DNA of 32,456 nt from an uncultured Mollicutes bacterium (GTDB lineage: Bacteria; Bacillota_I; Bacilli_A; RFN20; CAG-826), in assembly GCA_946539555.1 (NCBI GenBank), contig CAMNHN010000006.1, positions 1 to 32,456 of the forward strand, written 5' to 3'. The notes beneath the pieces were generated by a model that was not told the DNA's origin, did not search any database, and saw only the letters and a program-made list of their open reading frames with translations. Both the position numbers and the translations under genes were made by a program. Every line of letters begins with the position of its first letter. The first letter of the stretch is position 1. Below are positions 19,117-29,919 of the stretch, one piece after another.

Positions 19117-19362
19117 ATGAAAGAATTTTTCTCAAATCCAGCAGTTTGGTTTGTATTAATAGTCTTAATGTTTGGTCTTTTGGCCTTAATAATCTTCTTA
19201 ATTAGAAAATTCTTCATTAATAAAAAGGAAGAAAAACCTGAAATTGATGAAGCAAAAATCGCTGAAGAAAGATTGAATAATATCCTTGAAACTGTTGAAG
19301 ATGAAAAGGATTTAAATCAATTTGAAGAATCGTCAAAGCAAGTTGAAGAAGACATTAAATAA
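19117..19362 (+). CDS. Small single-pass membrane protein with charged C-terminal tail
   Basis: One TM segment (VWFVLIVLMFGLLALIIFLI) then an acidic coil; RBS agagggaa. Confidence 0.7.
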   Translation: MKEFFSNPAVWFVLIVLMFGLLALIIFLIRKFFINKKEEKPEIDEAKIAEERLNNILETVEDEKDLNQFEESSKQVEEDIK

Positions 19363-19365
19363 ATC

Positions 19366-20469
19366 ATGCAACATATAGATTTTTCTGCAAAAAGTTTATA
19401 CGTTCATATTCCATTTTGTAAAAAGATATGTCCATATTGTGATTTTATTAAGGTTCTTGAAAATGATAAATTTATCGAACCTTATTTAAAAGAACTTTTA
19501 AAGGATATTTCTTTTTTTATTGAAAATAATTTTAAATTTAAAACCATATATATAGGTGGAGGCACACCATCAATTTTAAGTGTAAATTTTCTTGAACAAT
19601 TGTTATTAAATCTTAATAAAATTCTCGATAATGATGCTGAATTTACTATTGAGTGTAATCCTGAATCATTAACAGAAAATAAGCTAAAAATTTTTAAAAA
19701 ATATGGTGTAAATCGCATATCGATAGGCTTACAAACTTTTAATAAAAATTTATTAAAAATATTAGATAGAGATTTTGAAATTGATTATTTTGATTTAATA
19801 AAATTAGTTAAAAAATATATTAAAAATATAAATGTTGATTTTATTTATGGACTCCCAAATCAAACACTAGAGATTCTTAAAGAAGATCTAGATAATTTTA
19901 TTAAATTAGATATTAATCATGTTTCTTTATATTCTCTTCAAGTAGAAGAAAATACATTATTTTATAATTCAGGAATTAAAGAAATAGATAGTGATGAATC
20001 AGCTAAAATGTATAATTTCATCCTCGATTTTTTAAGAAAACACGGCTTTAATCGATACGAAGTTTCAAATTTTGCTAAAAAAGGTAATGAAAGTAAGCAT
20101 AATTTAACATATTGGAGAAACGAAAAATATTATGGAATTGGTGTTGGAGCTAGCGGCTATATAAATAATATTAGATATAGAAATTTAGGTAATTTATCTA
20201 AATATATAAAAGGATTAAGAGAAAAAGATGAAGAAATCTTAAATTTAGATGATGAAAGAAAATATTTTTTGATCACAAATTTAAGATTAGAAGAAGGTTT
20301 TGATATTGAAACCTATAATAAAAAATTCAAAAAAGATTTTTTAAATGATTATAAAAATGAAATTGAATTTTTGCTTTTAGCTAAAGCAATTGCAATCAAT
20401 AATAATTTGATTAAATGCACTGATTATGGTCTTTTAACGCTTAATTTAGTCTTAGAAAAATTCATATAA
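19366..20469 (+). CDS. hemW: Radical SAM HemW/coproporphyrinogen oxidase-like protein
   Basis: SLYVHIPFCKKICPYCDF (CxxxCxxC), YIGGGTPSIL, ECNPESLT, NRISIGLQTF, FIYGLPNQT; located next to hrcA. Confidence 0.92.
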   Translation: MQHIDFSAKSLYVHIPFCKKICPYCDFIKVLENDKFIEPYLKELLKDISFFIENNFKFKTIYIGGGTPSILSVNFLEQLLLNLNKILDNDAEFTIECNPESLTENKLKIFKKYGVNRISIGLQTFNKNLLKILDRDFEIDYFDLIKLVKKYIKNINVDFIYGLPNQTLEILKEDLDNFIKLDINHVSLYSLQVEENTLFYNSGIKEIDSDESAKMYNFILDFLRKHGFNRYEVSNFAKKGNESKHNLTYWRNEKYYGIGVGASGYINNIRYRNLGNLSKYIKGLREKDEEILNLDDERKYFLITNLRLEEGFDIETYNKKFKKDFLNDYKNEIEFLLLAKAIAINNNLIKCTDYGLLTLNLVLEKFI

Positions 20470-20507
20470 ATAGATTTAAATAGAATATTTAACTTTTTTA
20501 AAATTTT

Positions 20508-20534
20508 TTAGCACTTTTTTATTGACAGTGCTAA
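20508..20534 (+). promoter_or_regulatory. CIRCE operator 1
   Basis: TTAGCACT-N11-AGTGCTAA, overlaps -35 TTGACA (20522-20527). Confidence 0.92.
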
Positions 20535-20549
20535 TTTTATGTCTATAAT
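20522..20549 (+). promoter_or_regulatory. Sigma-A promoter of hrcA operon
   Basis: TTGACA-16 bp-TATAAT. Confidence 0.85.
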
Positions 20550-20553
20550 GTAG

Positions 20554-20580
20554 TTAGCACTTAAAAAAACAGAGTGCTAG
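20554..20580 (+). promoter_or_regulatory. CIRCE operator 2
   Basis: TTAGCACT-N11-AGTGCTAG, just downstream of -10. Confidence 0.92.
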
Positions 20581-20592
20581 AAAGGACTAAAG

Positions 20593-21630
20593 ATGTCTCT
20601 TACAAGAAAAGATAGAATATTAAAGTTAATTGTAGAAGATTTCATTCAGACAGCTCAACCTGTCGGAAGTCATTATCTTCTTGATAAATATAATCTTAAT
20701 GTTTCTAGTGCAACTATTCGTAACGAAATGAATCAGCTTGAAAAAGAAGGATTGCTTGAAAAAACTCACACATCAAGTGGTCGTATCCCATCAACTAAAG
20801 GTTACAAATATTACATCGAACATCTTCGTGAAAAAAGAGTAGATGACAAGATTAAAAACGAGTTAAAGACCATTTTTGATTCATCATCCTCAGTTGAAGA
20901 CATTTTAGGAAAAAGTTGTGAAGTTTTGAGTAACATGACCAATCTAGCAAGCGCTGTTTTAGGACCAGGTGCTAGAGATGAAAGACTTGTTAATGTTCAA
21001 ATCGTTCCTCTAAATAATAAAACTTGCACAGCAATCTTTATTACAGATAAAGGATATGTTGAAAACAAAACCTTTGTTCTAAATGAAGAAACAAGTGTTC
21101 AAGATTTAAAAAAATGTATTGAAATCTTAAATAGTAGATTAGCAGGAACAAAAATTAACGAACTTGTTGATAAACTTGAAGTCATTAAACCAGTTCTTTC
21201 AGATTACATGACAAATTATGCTTATGTATATAATGTCTTGCTTAATACATTCTATGAATTCTCTAAAGGTAGAAGTGAATTCTACGGAAAAGAAAAATTA
21301 TTGAATCAACCAGAATTTGAAAGTGATGCAAGCGAATTAAAGAAGTTGTTTGAATTATTTGAAAATCCTGATTATATCGCTGAAATGCTTGATAAAAAAG
21401 ATTCAAATTTATTAATTGGTGATTTTGATAGCAATTATGACGATGTTAGCGTTATTTCTCACACAATTAGTGTTGATGGAAGTGATTTAGGAAAAATTGC
21501 TATCGTTGGTCCACGTAGAATGGATTATGAAAAAGTTATGAATAACCTTGATTATGTTGCTCAACAAATTATTGAACATTTAAGCAAGGCAAAAGTTAGA
21601 GATGAGGTTTCTAAAGATGAAAAAGAATGA
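20593..21630 (+). CDS. hrcA: Heat-inducible transcription repressor HrcA
   Basis: RKDRILKLIVEDFIQTAQPVGSHYLLDKYNLNVSSATIRNEMNQLEKEGLLEKTHTSSGRIPSTKGYKYY. Confidence 0.98.
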   Translation: MSLTRKDRILKLIVEDFIQTAQPVGSHYLLDKYNLNVSSATIRNEMNQLEKEGLLEKTHTSSGRIPSTKGYKYYIEHLREKRVDDKIKNELKTIFDSSSSVEDILGKSCEVLSNMTNLASAVLGPGARDERLVNVQIVPLNNKTCTAIFITDKGYVENKTFVLNEETSVQDLKKCIEILNSRLAGTKINELVDKLEVIKPVLSDYMTNYAYVYNVLLNTFYEFSKGRSEFYGKEKLLNQPEFESDASELKKLFELFENPDYIAEMLDKKDSNLLIGDFDSNYDDVSVISHTISVDGSDLGKIAIVGPRRMDYEKVMNNLDYVAQQIIEHLSKAKVRDEVSKDEKE

Positions 21631-22171
21631 AGAAAAAAATGAAGAAAAGGTAGAAGAAACTTCCGAGTTAGAAGAAAAATTAGTTAAAGCAAATGCTGAC
21701 ATGGAATATTGGAAAAACCAATATTACAAAGCATATGCAGACATGGCTAATTTAAGAAAAGAAATTGAGCGTGATCATCGAGAAGCTATCAAATATAGAC
21801 TTGAAGATTTCGCAGATAGTTTACTTGGAGTTCTTGATGCCTTCGATATCGCATTTAAAACTCAACCTACAAACCCAGAAACAGCTAACTATTTAAGAGG
21901 ATTCGAATTCGTTTATAAACAATTGTTGCAAGTCCTTGAAAACGAAGGAATTAATACAATTGAACCAATAGTTGGCACAAAATTTGATGAAACTACAATG
22001 CATGCTGTTGGGACAGTTGAAGACGAAGGCGAAGAAGGAATTATAAAAGAAGTCCAATTAAAGGGTTATAAGTTATATGATCATTTAATTAGAGCTTCAA
22101 TGGTAATTGTTACTAAAAAACCAGAAGTAAAAGAAGAAAATGTTGATAATAATCAACAAAAATCTGAATAA
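21617..22171 (+). CDS. grpE: Nucleotide exchange factor GrpE
   Basis: YKAYADMANLRKEIERDHREAIKYRLEDFADSLLGVLDAFD; IEPIVGTKFDETTMHAV; start set to ATG 21617 (track start 21602). Confidence 0.95.
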   Translation: MKKNEEKNEEKVEETSELEEKLVKANADMEYWKNQYYKAYADMANLRKEIERDHREAIKYRLEDFADSLLGVLDAFDIAFKTQPTNPETANYLRGFEFVYKQLLQVLENEGINTIEPIVGTKFDETTMHAVGTVEDEGEEGIIKEVQLKGYKLYDHLIRASMVIVTKKPEVKEENVDNNQQKSE

Positions 22172-22195
22172 ATTAATCTAAACAGGAGGATTTAA

Positions 22196-24058
<1,863 letters not shown>

Positions 24059-24076
24059 ATTTAACTAAACGATATT

Positions 24077-24103
24077 AGGGAAGCTGTTAAATCAGCCTCC
24101 CTT
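24077..24103 (+). terminator. Hairpin between dnaK and dnaJ (weak terminator/attenuator or processing site)
   Basis: agggaagctg-ttaaat-cagcctccct, one mismatch, followed by tttaag only. Confidence 0.45.
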
Positions 24104-24127
24104 TAAGTTATAAAGGAGATTGCGATT

Positions 24128-25279
24128 ATGGCAAATAAACGCGATTATTATGAGGTTTTAGGCGTTGCTAAGACAGCAAGTCAAGACGAAATTAAGAAAG
24201 CTTATAGACAACTTGCTAAAAAATATCACCCAGATAATAAAGAGACTGGAGATGCTGAAAAATTTAAAGAATGTACTGAAGCATTCTCTGTTTTAAGCGA
24301 TGAACAAAAGCGTAAAACTTATGATCAATTTGGTCATGCTGCTTTCGATCAAAATAGTGGTGGTGCAAATCCATTTAGTGGAAGCGGATTTGAAGGATTT
24401 AACTTCAATGGTGGTGACTTTGGCGATCTAAATGATATTTTAAACCGTATGTTTGGTGGCGCATTTGGATTTGGTGGTTCTTCTAGACGTAGTTCTGGAG
24501 GCGCATATCGTGGTAGTGATACTTTAATGAGAATTAAAATTAACTTCATGGATGCAATTAATGGAACTACAGTTTCCATTCCTTTAACTTACGATGAAAA
24601 ATGTGCTTCTTGTAAAGGAACTGGTGCATTAAACGGAACAGAATATGAAAAATGTTCATATTGCGGTGGTTCAGGAAGAGTTGTAACTCAACAAAGATCA
24701 ATTTTTGGTCCAATTACAACTGAATCTTCATGCCCTACATGTGGTGGAACAGGTAAAAGAATTAAAACCAATTGTCCTGATTGTAATGGCAAAGGCTATA
24801 AGAGAATTAAAAAGAATATTGAAGTCAAAATTCCTGCAGGTATTCAATCTGGCCAACAAATCAGAGTTTCAGGAAAAGGTGAAAGAGGCGTAAATGGTGG
24901 TGACAATGGTGATTTATACTTAGAAGTCGTCGTTGCAAAACATAATAGCTTCGAACGTGAAGGTAACAATATTCATATTGAAATTCCAGTAGATTTTGTC
25001 GATGCATGTTTAGGCGCAACATTAAAAGTTCCTACAGTTTATGGTGAAGAAGATCTCAAAGTTCCTGCTGGCACTCAACCAAATGATGTTTTAGTCATTA
25101 AGAATAAAGGTGTTAAGGATTTAAGAGGAAATGGATATGGTGATGAATACGTTCATATCAATATAAAAATCCCTACACATTTGAATAAAGAGCAAAAGAA
25201 AGCTCTCGAAGATTATAAATCTTCAATTAAAAGCGGTGAAAGTTGGTTTGAAAAATTCAAAAAAGCCTTCAAAAAGTAA
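24128..25279 (+). CDS. dnaJ: Chaperone DnaJ
   Basis: [33 protein letters not shown]; four CxxCxGxG zinc motifs. Confidence 0.98.
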   Translation: MANKRDYYEVLGVAKTASQDEIKKAYRQLAKKYHPDNKETGDAEKFKECTEAFSVLSDEQKRKTYDQFGHAAFDQNSGGANPFSGSGFEGFNFNGGDFGDLNDILNRMFGGAFGFGGSSRRSSGGAYRGSDTLMRIKINFMDAINGTTVSIPLTYDEKCASCKGTGALNGTEYEKCSYCGGSGRVVTQQRSIFGPITTESSCPTCGGTGKRIKTNCPDCNGKGYKRIKKNIEVKIPAGIQSGQQIRVSGKGERGVNGGDNGDLYLEVVVAKHNSFEREGNNIHIEIPVDFVDACLGATLKVPTVYGEEDLKVPAGTQPNDVLVIKNKGVKDLRGNGYGDEYVHINIKIPTHLNKEQKKALEDYKSSIKSGESWFEKFKKAFKK

Positions 25280-25316
25280 ATAAAAGTATTATATTTATAT
25301 CAAAGAGGAAATTAAG

Positions 25317-25763
25317 ATGCCTAAATGTAAATTTTGCGGAGAAAGTATTACAAAGTTTGACAAAGACATTTGTCCTTTTTGTGGCGAAAAGAAACCTTTG
25401 GAAGGTGTTCAAAACGAAACAATTGATATTACTCAATTTATAGAAACACTTCCTGAAGATGATAAACATTTAAAATTTAAGCAACACAAGAAAATTGTAA
25501 ACATTTTACTTTGTATGTTTCTTGGATATTTCTCAGCTGATTTATTTTATATCGGATTTAAAAAGATTGGCTTAATCAGATTAGCTATTAACGGTTCTAT
25601 GCATGCAATTGCTTTCTTAGCACTTTATTTTATAGGAAAAGTTGATTTAATTTGGTCGATTCTATTCCCATTTTTTGGAGTTTTTGCTGTATATTTTATA
25701 AATGCGATTATTTTGATTTTCACAAAAGACAGAAAAGACGCAAACGGAGTTTTACTTAAATAA
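25317..25763 (+). CDS. Zinc-ribbon membrane protein (TM2-like)
   Basis: N-terminal CKFCGESITKFDKDICPFCG zinc ribbon, then three or so TM segments with IVNILLCMFLGYFSADLFYIGFKKIG. Confidence 0.65.
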   Translation: MPKCKFCGESITKFDKDICPFCGEKKPLEGVQNETIDITQFIETLPEDDKHLKFKQHKKIVNILLCMFLGYFSADLFYIGFKKIGLIRLAINGSMHAIAFLALYFIGKVDLIWSILFPFFGVFAVYFINAIILIFTKDRKDANGVLLK

Positions 25764-25765
25764 AT

Positions 25766-26482
25766 ATGCAAAGATATTTTGCCACTTATGACAAATTTAA
25801 AAATATCATCATCAATGACGATGATATTTTTCATATTAAAAAAGTGATGAGAATGAAGATAAACGAATGTTTTGAACTAAATATTGACGGCGATATTTGT
25901 CTTTGCAAAATAACTTCATTAAATCCATTTGAATATGAAATTTTATCTAAAAAAGACGAAAACCATGAATTGAATGGCTATATAAGACTTTTATATTGTC
26001 TTCCTAAAGGCGAAAAAACTGATTTGGTTATTCAAAAAGCGGTTGAACTTGGGGTTAATGAAATTGTTTTAATAAATAGCACTAGATCAATTGCAAAAAT
26101 TACAAAAGAAAACAAAGATAAAAAGATTGAACGTTTTAACAAAATTATTAAAGAAGCTAGCGAACAATCAAAACGTACAAAATTAACTAAATTAGAAGAT
26201 GTTATTTCTTTCAAAGAAATTGTAAATTATAAAGCAGATATTTCTCTTATTGCCTATGAGAATTCAACGAATACATTGTGTGATTTAAATCACGTTTTGA
26301 ATCAAGTTTCTGGTAAGTCAGTTAACGTAATTATTGGTGCTGAAGGCGGCTTAACTAAAGAAGAGGTAGAATTGGCTTTAAACGATGGTTATCAAGAAAT
26401 TACATTAGGAAAAAGAATTTTGAGAAGTGAAACAGCATGTTTTTATATTCTCTCATTATTATCATTTTTTATGGACAAATAA
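25766..26482 (+). CDS. rsmE: 16S rRNA (uracil1498-N3)-methyltransferase
   Basis: KVMRMKINECFEL, KGEKTDLVIQKAVELGVNEIVLINSTRSI, IIGAEGGLTKEEV, LGKRILRSETA. Confidence 0.94.
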   Translation: MQRYFATYDKFKNIIINDDDIFHIKKVMRMKINECFELNIDGDICLCKITSLNPFEYEILSKKDENHELNGYIRLLYCLPKGEKTDLVIQKAVELGVNEIVLINSTRSIAKITKENKDKKIERFNKIIKEASEQSKRTKLTKLEDVISFKEIVNYKADISLIAYENSTNTLCDLNHVLNQVSGKSVNVIIGAEGGLTKEEVELALNDGYQEITLGKRILRSETACFYILSLLSFFMDK

Positions 26483-26484
26483 TT

Positions 26485-27252
26485 ATGGGTCAAATTTTCA
26501 AAATTTTAGAAAAATATAAAAATAAAAATTTCTTAAAAAAATCTGAAGAATTTAAATTCTTTAATAAATTTAAAGGTTTATTAAAAATTAATTCTAATTT
26601 TTTTGATTATTTAGAAATTGATAATGATTTTGACATTATTAAAGCAAATGTTGTTATCAGATCGATAATAAATAAGGAAGAACTTGATAAAGTGTTTGAA
26701 AAAACACTAATTGATGATCAAAATACTCCTGACTCAGAAGAATTTTCTACTCATTATAATGAATGTATTAAGGATTTAATGTATATAAACGTTGAAGATG
26801 CAAAAATATACATCCCATTTTTTAACACTCAAACGAATTTGGTTTATTATAAAAATTTCAACAAGATGAAAGAATATCCTTATTTACAATTGAGAAAAAA
26901 TTATGATTCATTTATTGTTAATCCTTTTCAAACCTATAATCTCGATTTATTTGATTCAAAATTTGTAAATTTAACAAAATTAGCTGAAAATGATACATGT
27001 GCAGCTTATTTAAGCGAAGAACTTAATGAAATTCTTATAATTAACAATCAAGGCTCTGTTGATAACATCATCTATTTATTTGATAAATTTATAAAATCAC
27101 CTAATAGACGCAACTTAAAAGAAAGGGCAACCCCATTAGTAGAAGCGTATTTAAATAACGAAATGAACGATTTTATCAATATTCTTTATAAGAATAATTT
27201 CATTAGTTATCTGATTTTTAGTAAAATTTGTAAAGCAAAAGGTATTCTATGA
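26485..27252 (+). CDS. Hypothetical protein (~255 aa), family not recognised
   Basis: Long ORF between rsmE and mtaB, overlapping mtaB start by 4 nt; start set to ATG 26485. Confidence 0.7.
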   Translation: MGQIFKILEKYKNKNFLKKSEEFKFFNKFKGLLKINSNFFDYLEIDNDFDIIKANVVIRSIINKEELDKVFEKTLIDDQNTPDSEEFSTHYNECIKDLMYINVEDAKIYIPFFNTQTNLVYYKNFNKMKEYPYLQLRKNYDSFIVNPFQTYNLDLFDSKFVNLTKLAENDTCAAYLSEELNEILIINNQGSVDNIIYLFDKFIKSPNRRNLKERATPLVEAYLNNEMNDFINILYKNNFISYLIFSKICKAKGIL

Positions 27253-28541
27253 CTTTTTTAATCGAATTTCTAGGCTGCAAGGTCAATAGTTACGAAGTAG
27301 AAGCATTAGCAAATGCCTTTTTTAAGCAAGGATATGAATTATTCGACGAAAATAAACATAATGCACCAGATGTAATTGTTATAAATACGTGTGCTGTAAC
27401 TCAAACTAGTGTTACGAAAGATAAAAAATTGATTAAAAGATATAGAAAACAATATCCAAACGCTATTTTAGTTGTTATGGGTTGCTATTCTCAATATAAA
27501 TACGATTACGTTGCAAGCGAATTAGGAGCAAATATTGTTTTAGGTACAAGTAATAGGACAAAAATAATCGATTATATTCACGAATTTTTAGCAAATAGAA
27601 AAACAATAATCATTCATGAAGATAATTCTAAAGATAGAAATTACGAAAGAATAAGCATAACAAAATATATTTCTAACACACGTGCTTATGTGAAAATTCA
27701 AGATGGTTGTGATAATTTTTGCTCATATTGCCTTATACCTTATATAAGAGGACGTTCAAGAAGTAGATTACCTGAAGACATACTTTCTGAGATTAATGAT
27801 TTATTAAATAACGGATATAAAGAGATTGTCTTAACTGGTGTTGATATGGCAAGTTATGGCTTAGATTTTGCTTCTAAAATTACTTTAAGCGACCTTCTAG
27901 AGATGATTTTAGAAAGATTTGATAATTTATATCGATTAAGGATTTCTTCGCTAGAAACGAGCTTAATAGATGATAAATTCTTAAGCCTATTAGAAAGATT
28001 TGATAATTTTGCTAATCATTTACATATACCATTACAAAGCGGATCCAAAAAAATTATCAAATTAATGAATAGAAAATATGATGTTCCAGCTTTCATAAAT
28101 AAAGTTGCAGCTATTAGAAAAATTAGACCAGATATTTCGATAACAACCGATGTTATTGTTGGTTTTCCTGGCGAAAGTGAAGAAGACTTTCTTGAAAGCT
28201 ATAACACATGTAAAGAAATTAAATTTTCTAAAATACACGTATTTCCATTTTCGCCAAGAGAAGGTACTTTAGCTTATAAAATGGTTAATCAAGTAGATGG
28301 AAAAACTAAAAAAGATAGAGTTCATCGTTTATTAGAACTTTCTTCAAAGATGGAAGAAGAATATTACAATATGTTTTACGGAAAAAATATTGAATTCCTA
28401 TTTGAAGAATATGATGAAAAGATTCACGCTTATAAAGGTCACTCATCAAATTATTTAGAAGCTTTTTGTTCGTCAAACGACAATCTAAAAAATGAGTGCC
28501 GAAATATTGTATTTTCTAAAGAAAATTGTATTAAAATTTGA
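27249..28541 (+). CDS. mtaB: tRNA t6A37 methylthiotransferase MtaB
   Basis: FLGCKVNSYEVEAL, VINTCAVTQTSVTKDKK, KIQDGCDNFCSYCLIPYIRGRSRSR, GVDMASYG, HIPLQSGSKKIIKLMNRKY. Confidence 0.93.
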   Translation: MTFLIEFLGCKVNSYEVEALANAFFKQGYELFDENKHNAPDVIVINTCAVTQTSVTKDKKLIKRYRKQYPNAILVVMGCYSQYKYDYVASELGANIVLGTSNRTKIIDYIHEFLANRKTIIIHEDNSKDRNYERISITKYISNTRAYVKIQDGCDNFCSYCLIPYIRGRSRSRLPEDILSEINDLLNNGYKEIVLTGVDMASYGLDFASKITLSDLLEMILERFDNLYRLRISSLETSLIDDKFLSLLERFDNFANHLHIPLQSGSKKIIKLMNRKYDVPAFINKVAAIRKIRPDISITTDVIVGFPGESEEDFLESYNTCKEIKFSKIHVFPFSPREGTLAYKMVNQVDGKTKKDRVHRLLELSSKMEEEYYNMFYGKNIEFLFEEYDEKIHAYKGHSSNYLEAFCSSNDNLKNECRNIVFSKENCIKI

Positions 28542-28612
28542 CAATGTCAAAAAATTATTTAATCGATTGTTATCGTATTATTTAAAATATTTTAGAAAAT
28601 ATCAAAAAAATA

Positions 28613-28641
28613 TTGCATTGGATAATTCATGCGAGTATAAT
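28613..28641 (+). promoter_or_regulatory. Promoter of rpmF
   Basis: TTGCAT-17 bp-TATAAT. Confidence 0.75.
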
Positions 28642-28663
28642 ATTCAATTGTTAGGAGATTATT

Positions 28664-28837
28664 ATGGCTGTACCTTATAGAAGAACTAGTAAAACAACAA
28701 AAAGAATGAGAAGAACTCATTTTAAATTATCAGTCAATGGTGCAAGCGTTTGCCAACACTGTGGAGCATTAGTTAAAGCCCACACAGTTTGCCCAAAATG
28801 CGGTTACTACGACGGTAAACAAGTTGTTAAGAAATAA
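28664..28837 (+). CDS. rpmF: 50S ribosomal protein L32
   Basis: [57 protein letters not shown] (57 aa, absent from ORF track); RBS aggag. Confidence 0.97.
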   Translation: MAVPYRRTSKTTKRMRRTHFKLSVNGASVCQHCGALVKAHTVCPKCGYYDGKQVVKK

Positions 28838-28866
28838 ATCACGCTTTAACTGCGTGATTTTTTACT
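28838..28866 (+). terminator. Terminator of rpmF
   Basis: aatcacgc-tttaact-gcgtgatt followed by tttt. Confidence 0.8.
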
Positions 28867-28888
28867 TTTTAGATCACAATTTACGTTT

Positions 28889-28947
28889 AAGTAATTTTAT
28901 AGTAGATATTTAGTAGATTTTTAGTATAAATTTAGTAGGATGTAGTA
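28889..28947 (+). repeat. 11-bp-phased (A/T)AGTA(G) array, 6 copies, running into the deoC start codon
   Basis: Motif at 28889 (aagta), 28900, 28911, 28922, 28933, 28943: spacing 11,11,11,11,10. Confidence 0.85.
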
Positions 28948-29582
28948 TGAAATATAATAAATTAATAGATAACACTTTATTAAAAGCTGATGCAACTAAG
29001 CAAGAAATCCTTGCTCTTTGTGAAGAAAGTAAACAATACGATTTTAAATCTGTTTGTATCAATCCATGTTTTATTCCTTTAGCAAAAAAAGCATTAGAAG
29101 GATCTGACGTCTTAGTTTGCACAGTTATCGGCTTCCCTCTTGGAAGCATGACTACAGAAGCAAAAGTTTTCGAAGCAAAAGATGCCATCGAAAAAGGAGC
29201 TGATGAAGTCGATATGGTTATAAACGTTTCTGCTTTAAAAGATGGAAATGATGAATATGTTTATAATGAAATCAAAGAAATTAAAAAAGCATGTGGAGAT
29301 CATACTTTAAAAGTAATTATTGAAACTTGCTTATTAACAGATGAAGAAAAAGTAAAAGCTTGTACATTAGCTAAAAAAGCAGGTGCAAACTTTGTTAAAA
29401 CAAGCACTGGATTCTCAAAATGGGGCGCAAAGGTTGAAGATGTAGCTTTAATGAGAAAAACGGTTGGAAATGATATGGGTGTTAAGGCATCTGGTGGTGT
29501 TAGAACCCATCAAGATTTATTAGATATGGTTGAAGCTGGAGCTTCAAGAATTGGAACCAGTAAAGGTTCTGCATTGATGTAA
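28947..29582 (+). CDS. deoC: Deoxyribose-phosphate aldolase
   Basis: [83 protein letters not shown]. Confidence 0.97.
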   Translation: MKYNKLIDNTLLKADATKQEILALCEESKQYDFKSVCINPCFIPLAKKALEGSDVLVCTVIGFPLGSMTTEAKVFEAKDAIEKGADEVDMVINVSALKDGNDEYVYNEIKEIKKACGDHTLKVIIETCLLTDEEKVKACTLAKKAGANFVKTSTGFSKWGAKVEDVALMRKTVGNDMGVKASGGVRTHQDLLDMVEAGASRIGTSKGSALM

Positions 29583-29589
29583 TTTTTGC

Positions 29590-29618
29590 TTGAAACACAT
29601 TTGATATTATATTAATAT
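29590..29618 (+). promoter_or_regulatory. Promoter of rpsU
   Basis: TTGAAA-17 bp-TAATAT. Confidence 0.65.
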
Positions 29619-29650
29619 TATTCGGTACGAAAGAATGGAGGTGAGTTGAA

Positions 29651-29824
29651 ATGTCTAAAGTAGTCGTTAGAGAAGGCGAAAGTCTTGATGAAGCTTTAAG
29701 AAGATTTAAAAGACAAGTCAATAAAGCTGGAACCATTCAAGAATGCAGAAGAAGAGAAGAATTCTTAAAGAAAAATCTCAAAAGAAAACTTAAAAGCGAA
29801 AACGCTAGAAAGAAATACAGATAG
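29651..29824 (+). CDS. rpsU: 30S ribosomal protein S21
   Basis: [57 protein letters not shown] (57 aa, absent from ORF track); RBS ggaggtg. Confidence 0.97.
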   Translation: MSKVVVREGESLDEALRRFKRQVNKAGTIQECRRREEFLKKNLKRKLKSENARKKYR

Positions 29825-29828
29825 AAAG

Positions 29829-29851
29829 ATCGTCGCAAGACGATTTTTTTA
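29829..29851 (+). terminator. Terminator of rpsU
   Basis: atcgtc-gcaa-gacgat-ttttttt. Confidence 0.88.
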
Positions 29852-29870
29852 TTACATTTTAAAAATTTTC

Positions 29871-29919
29871 CGGAAGAAATGGCATGTTGGACGCGTCATA
29901 TTTAGTGAAAGGAGTTTTT
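29871..29919 (+). promoter_or_regulatory. Leader of the C39 gene, shares elements with the comEA leader
   Basis: cggaagaa (29871-29878) and ttagtgaaaggagttttt (29902-29919). Confidence 0.5.

Noticed and set aside
28492-28680. 62-aa ORF between mtaB and rpmF
   Set aside because: Overlaps mtaB end, the rpmF promoter and the rpmF start; low-complexity K/N/Y/L-rich, no RBS.
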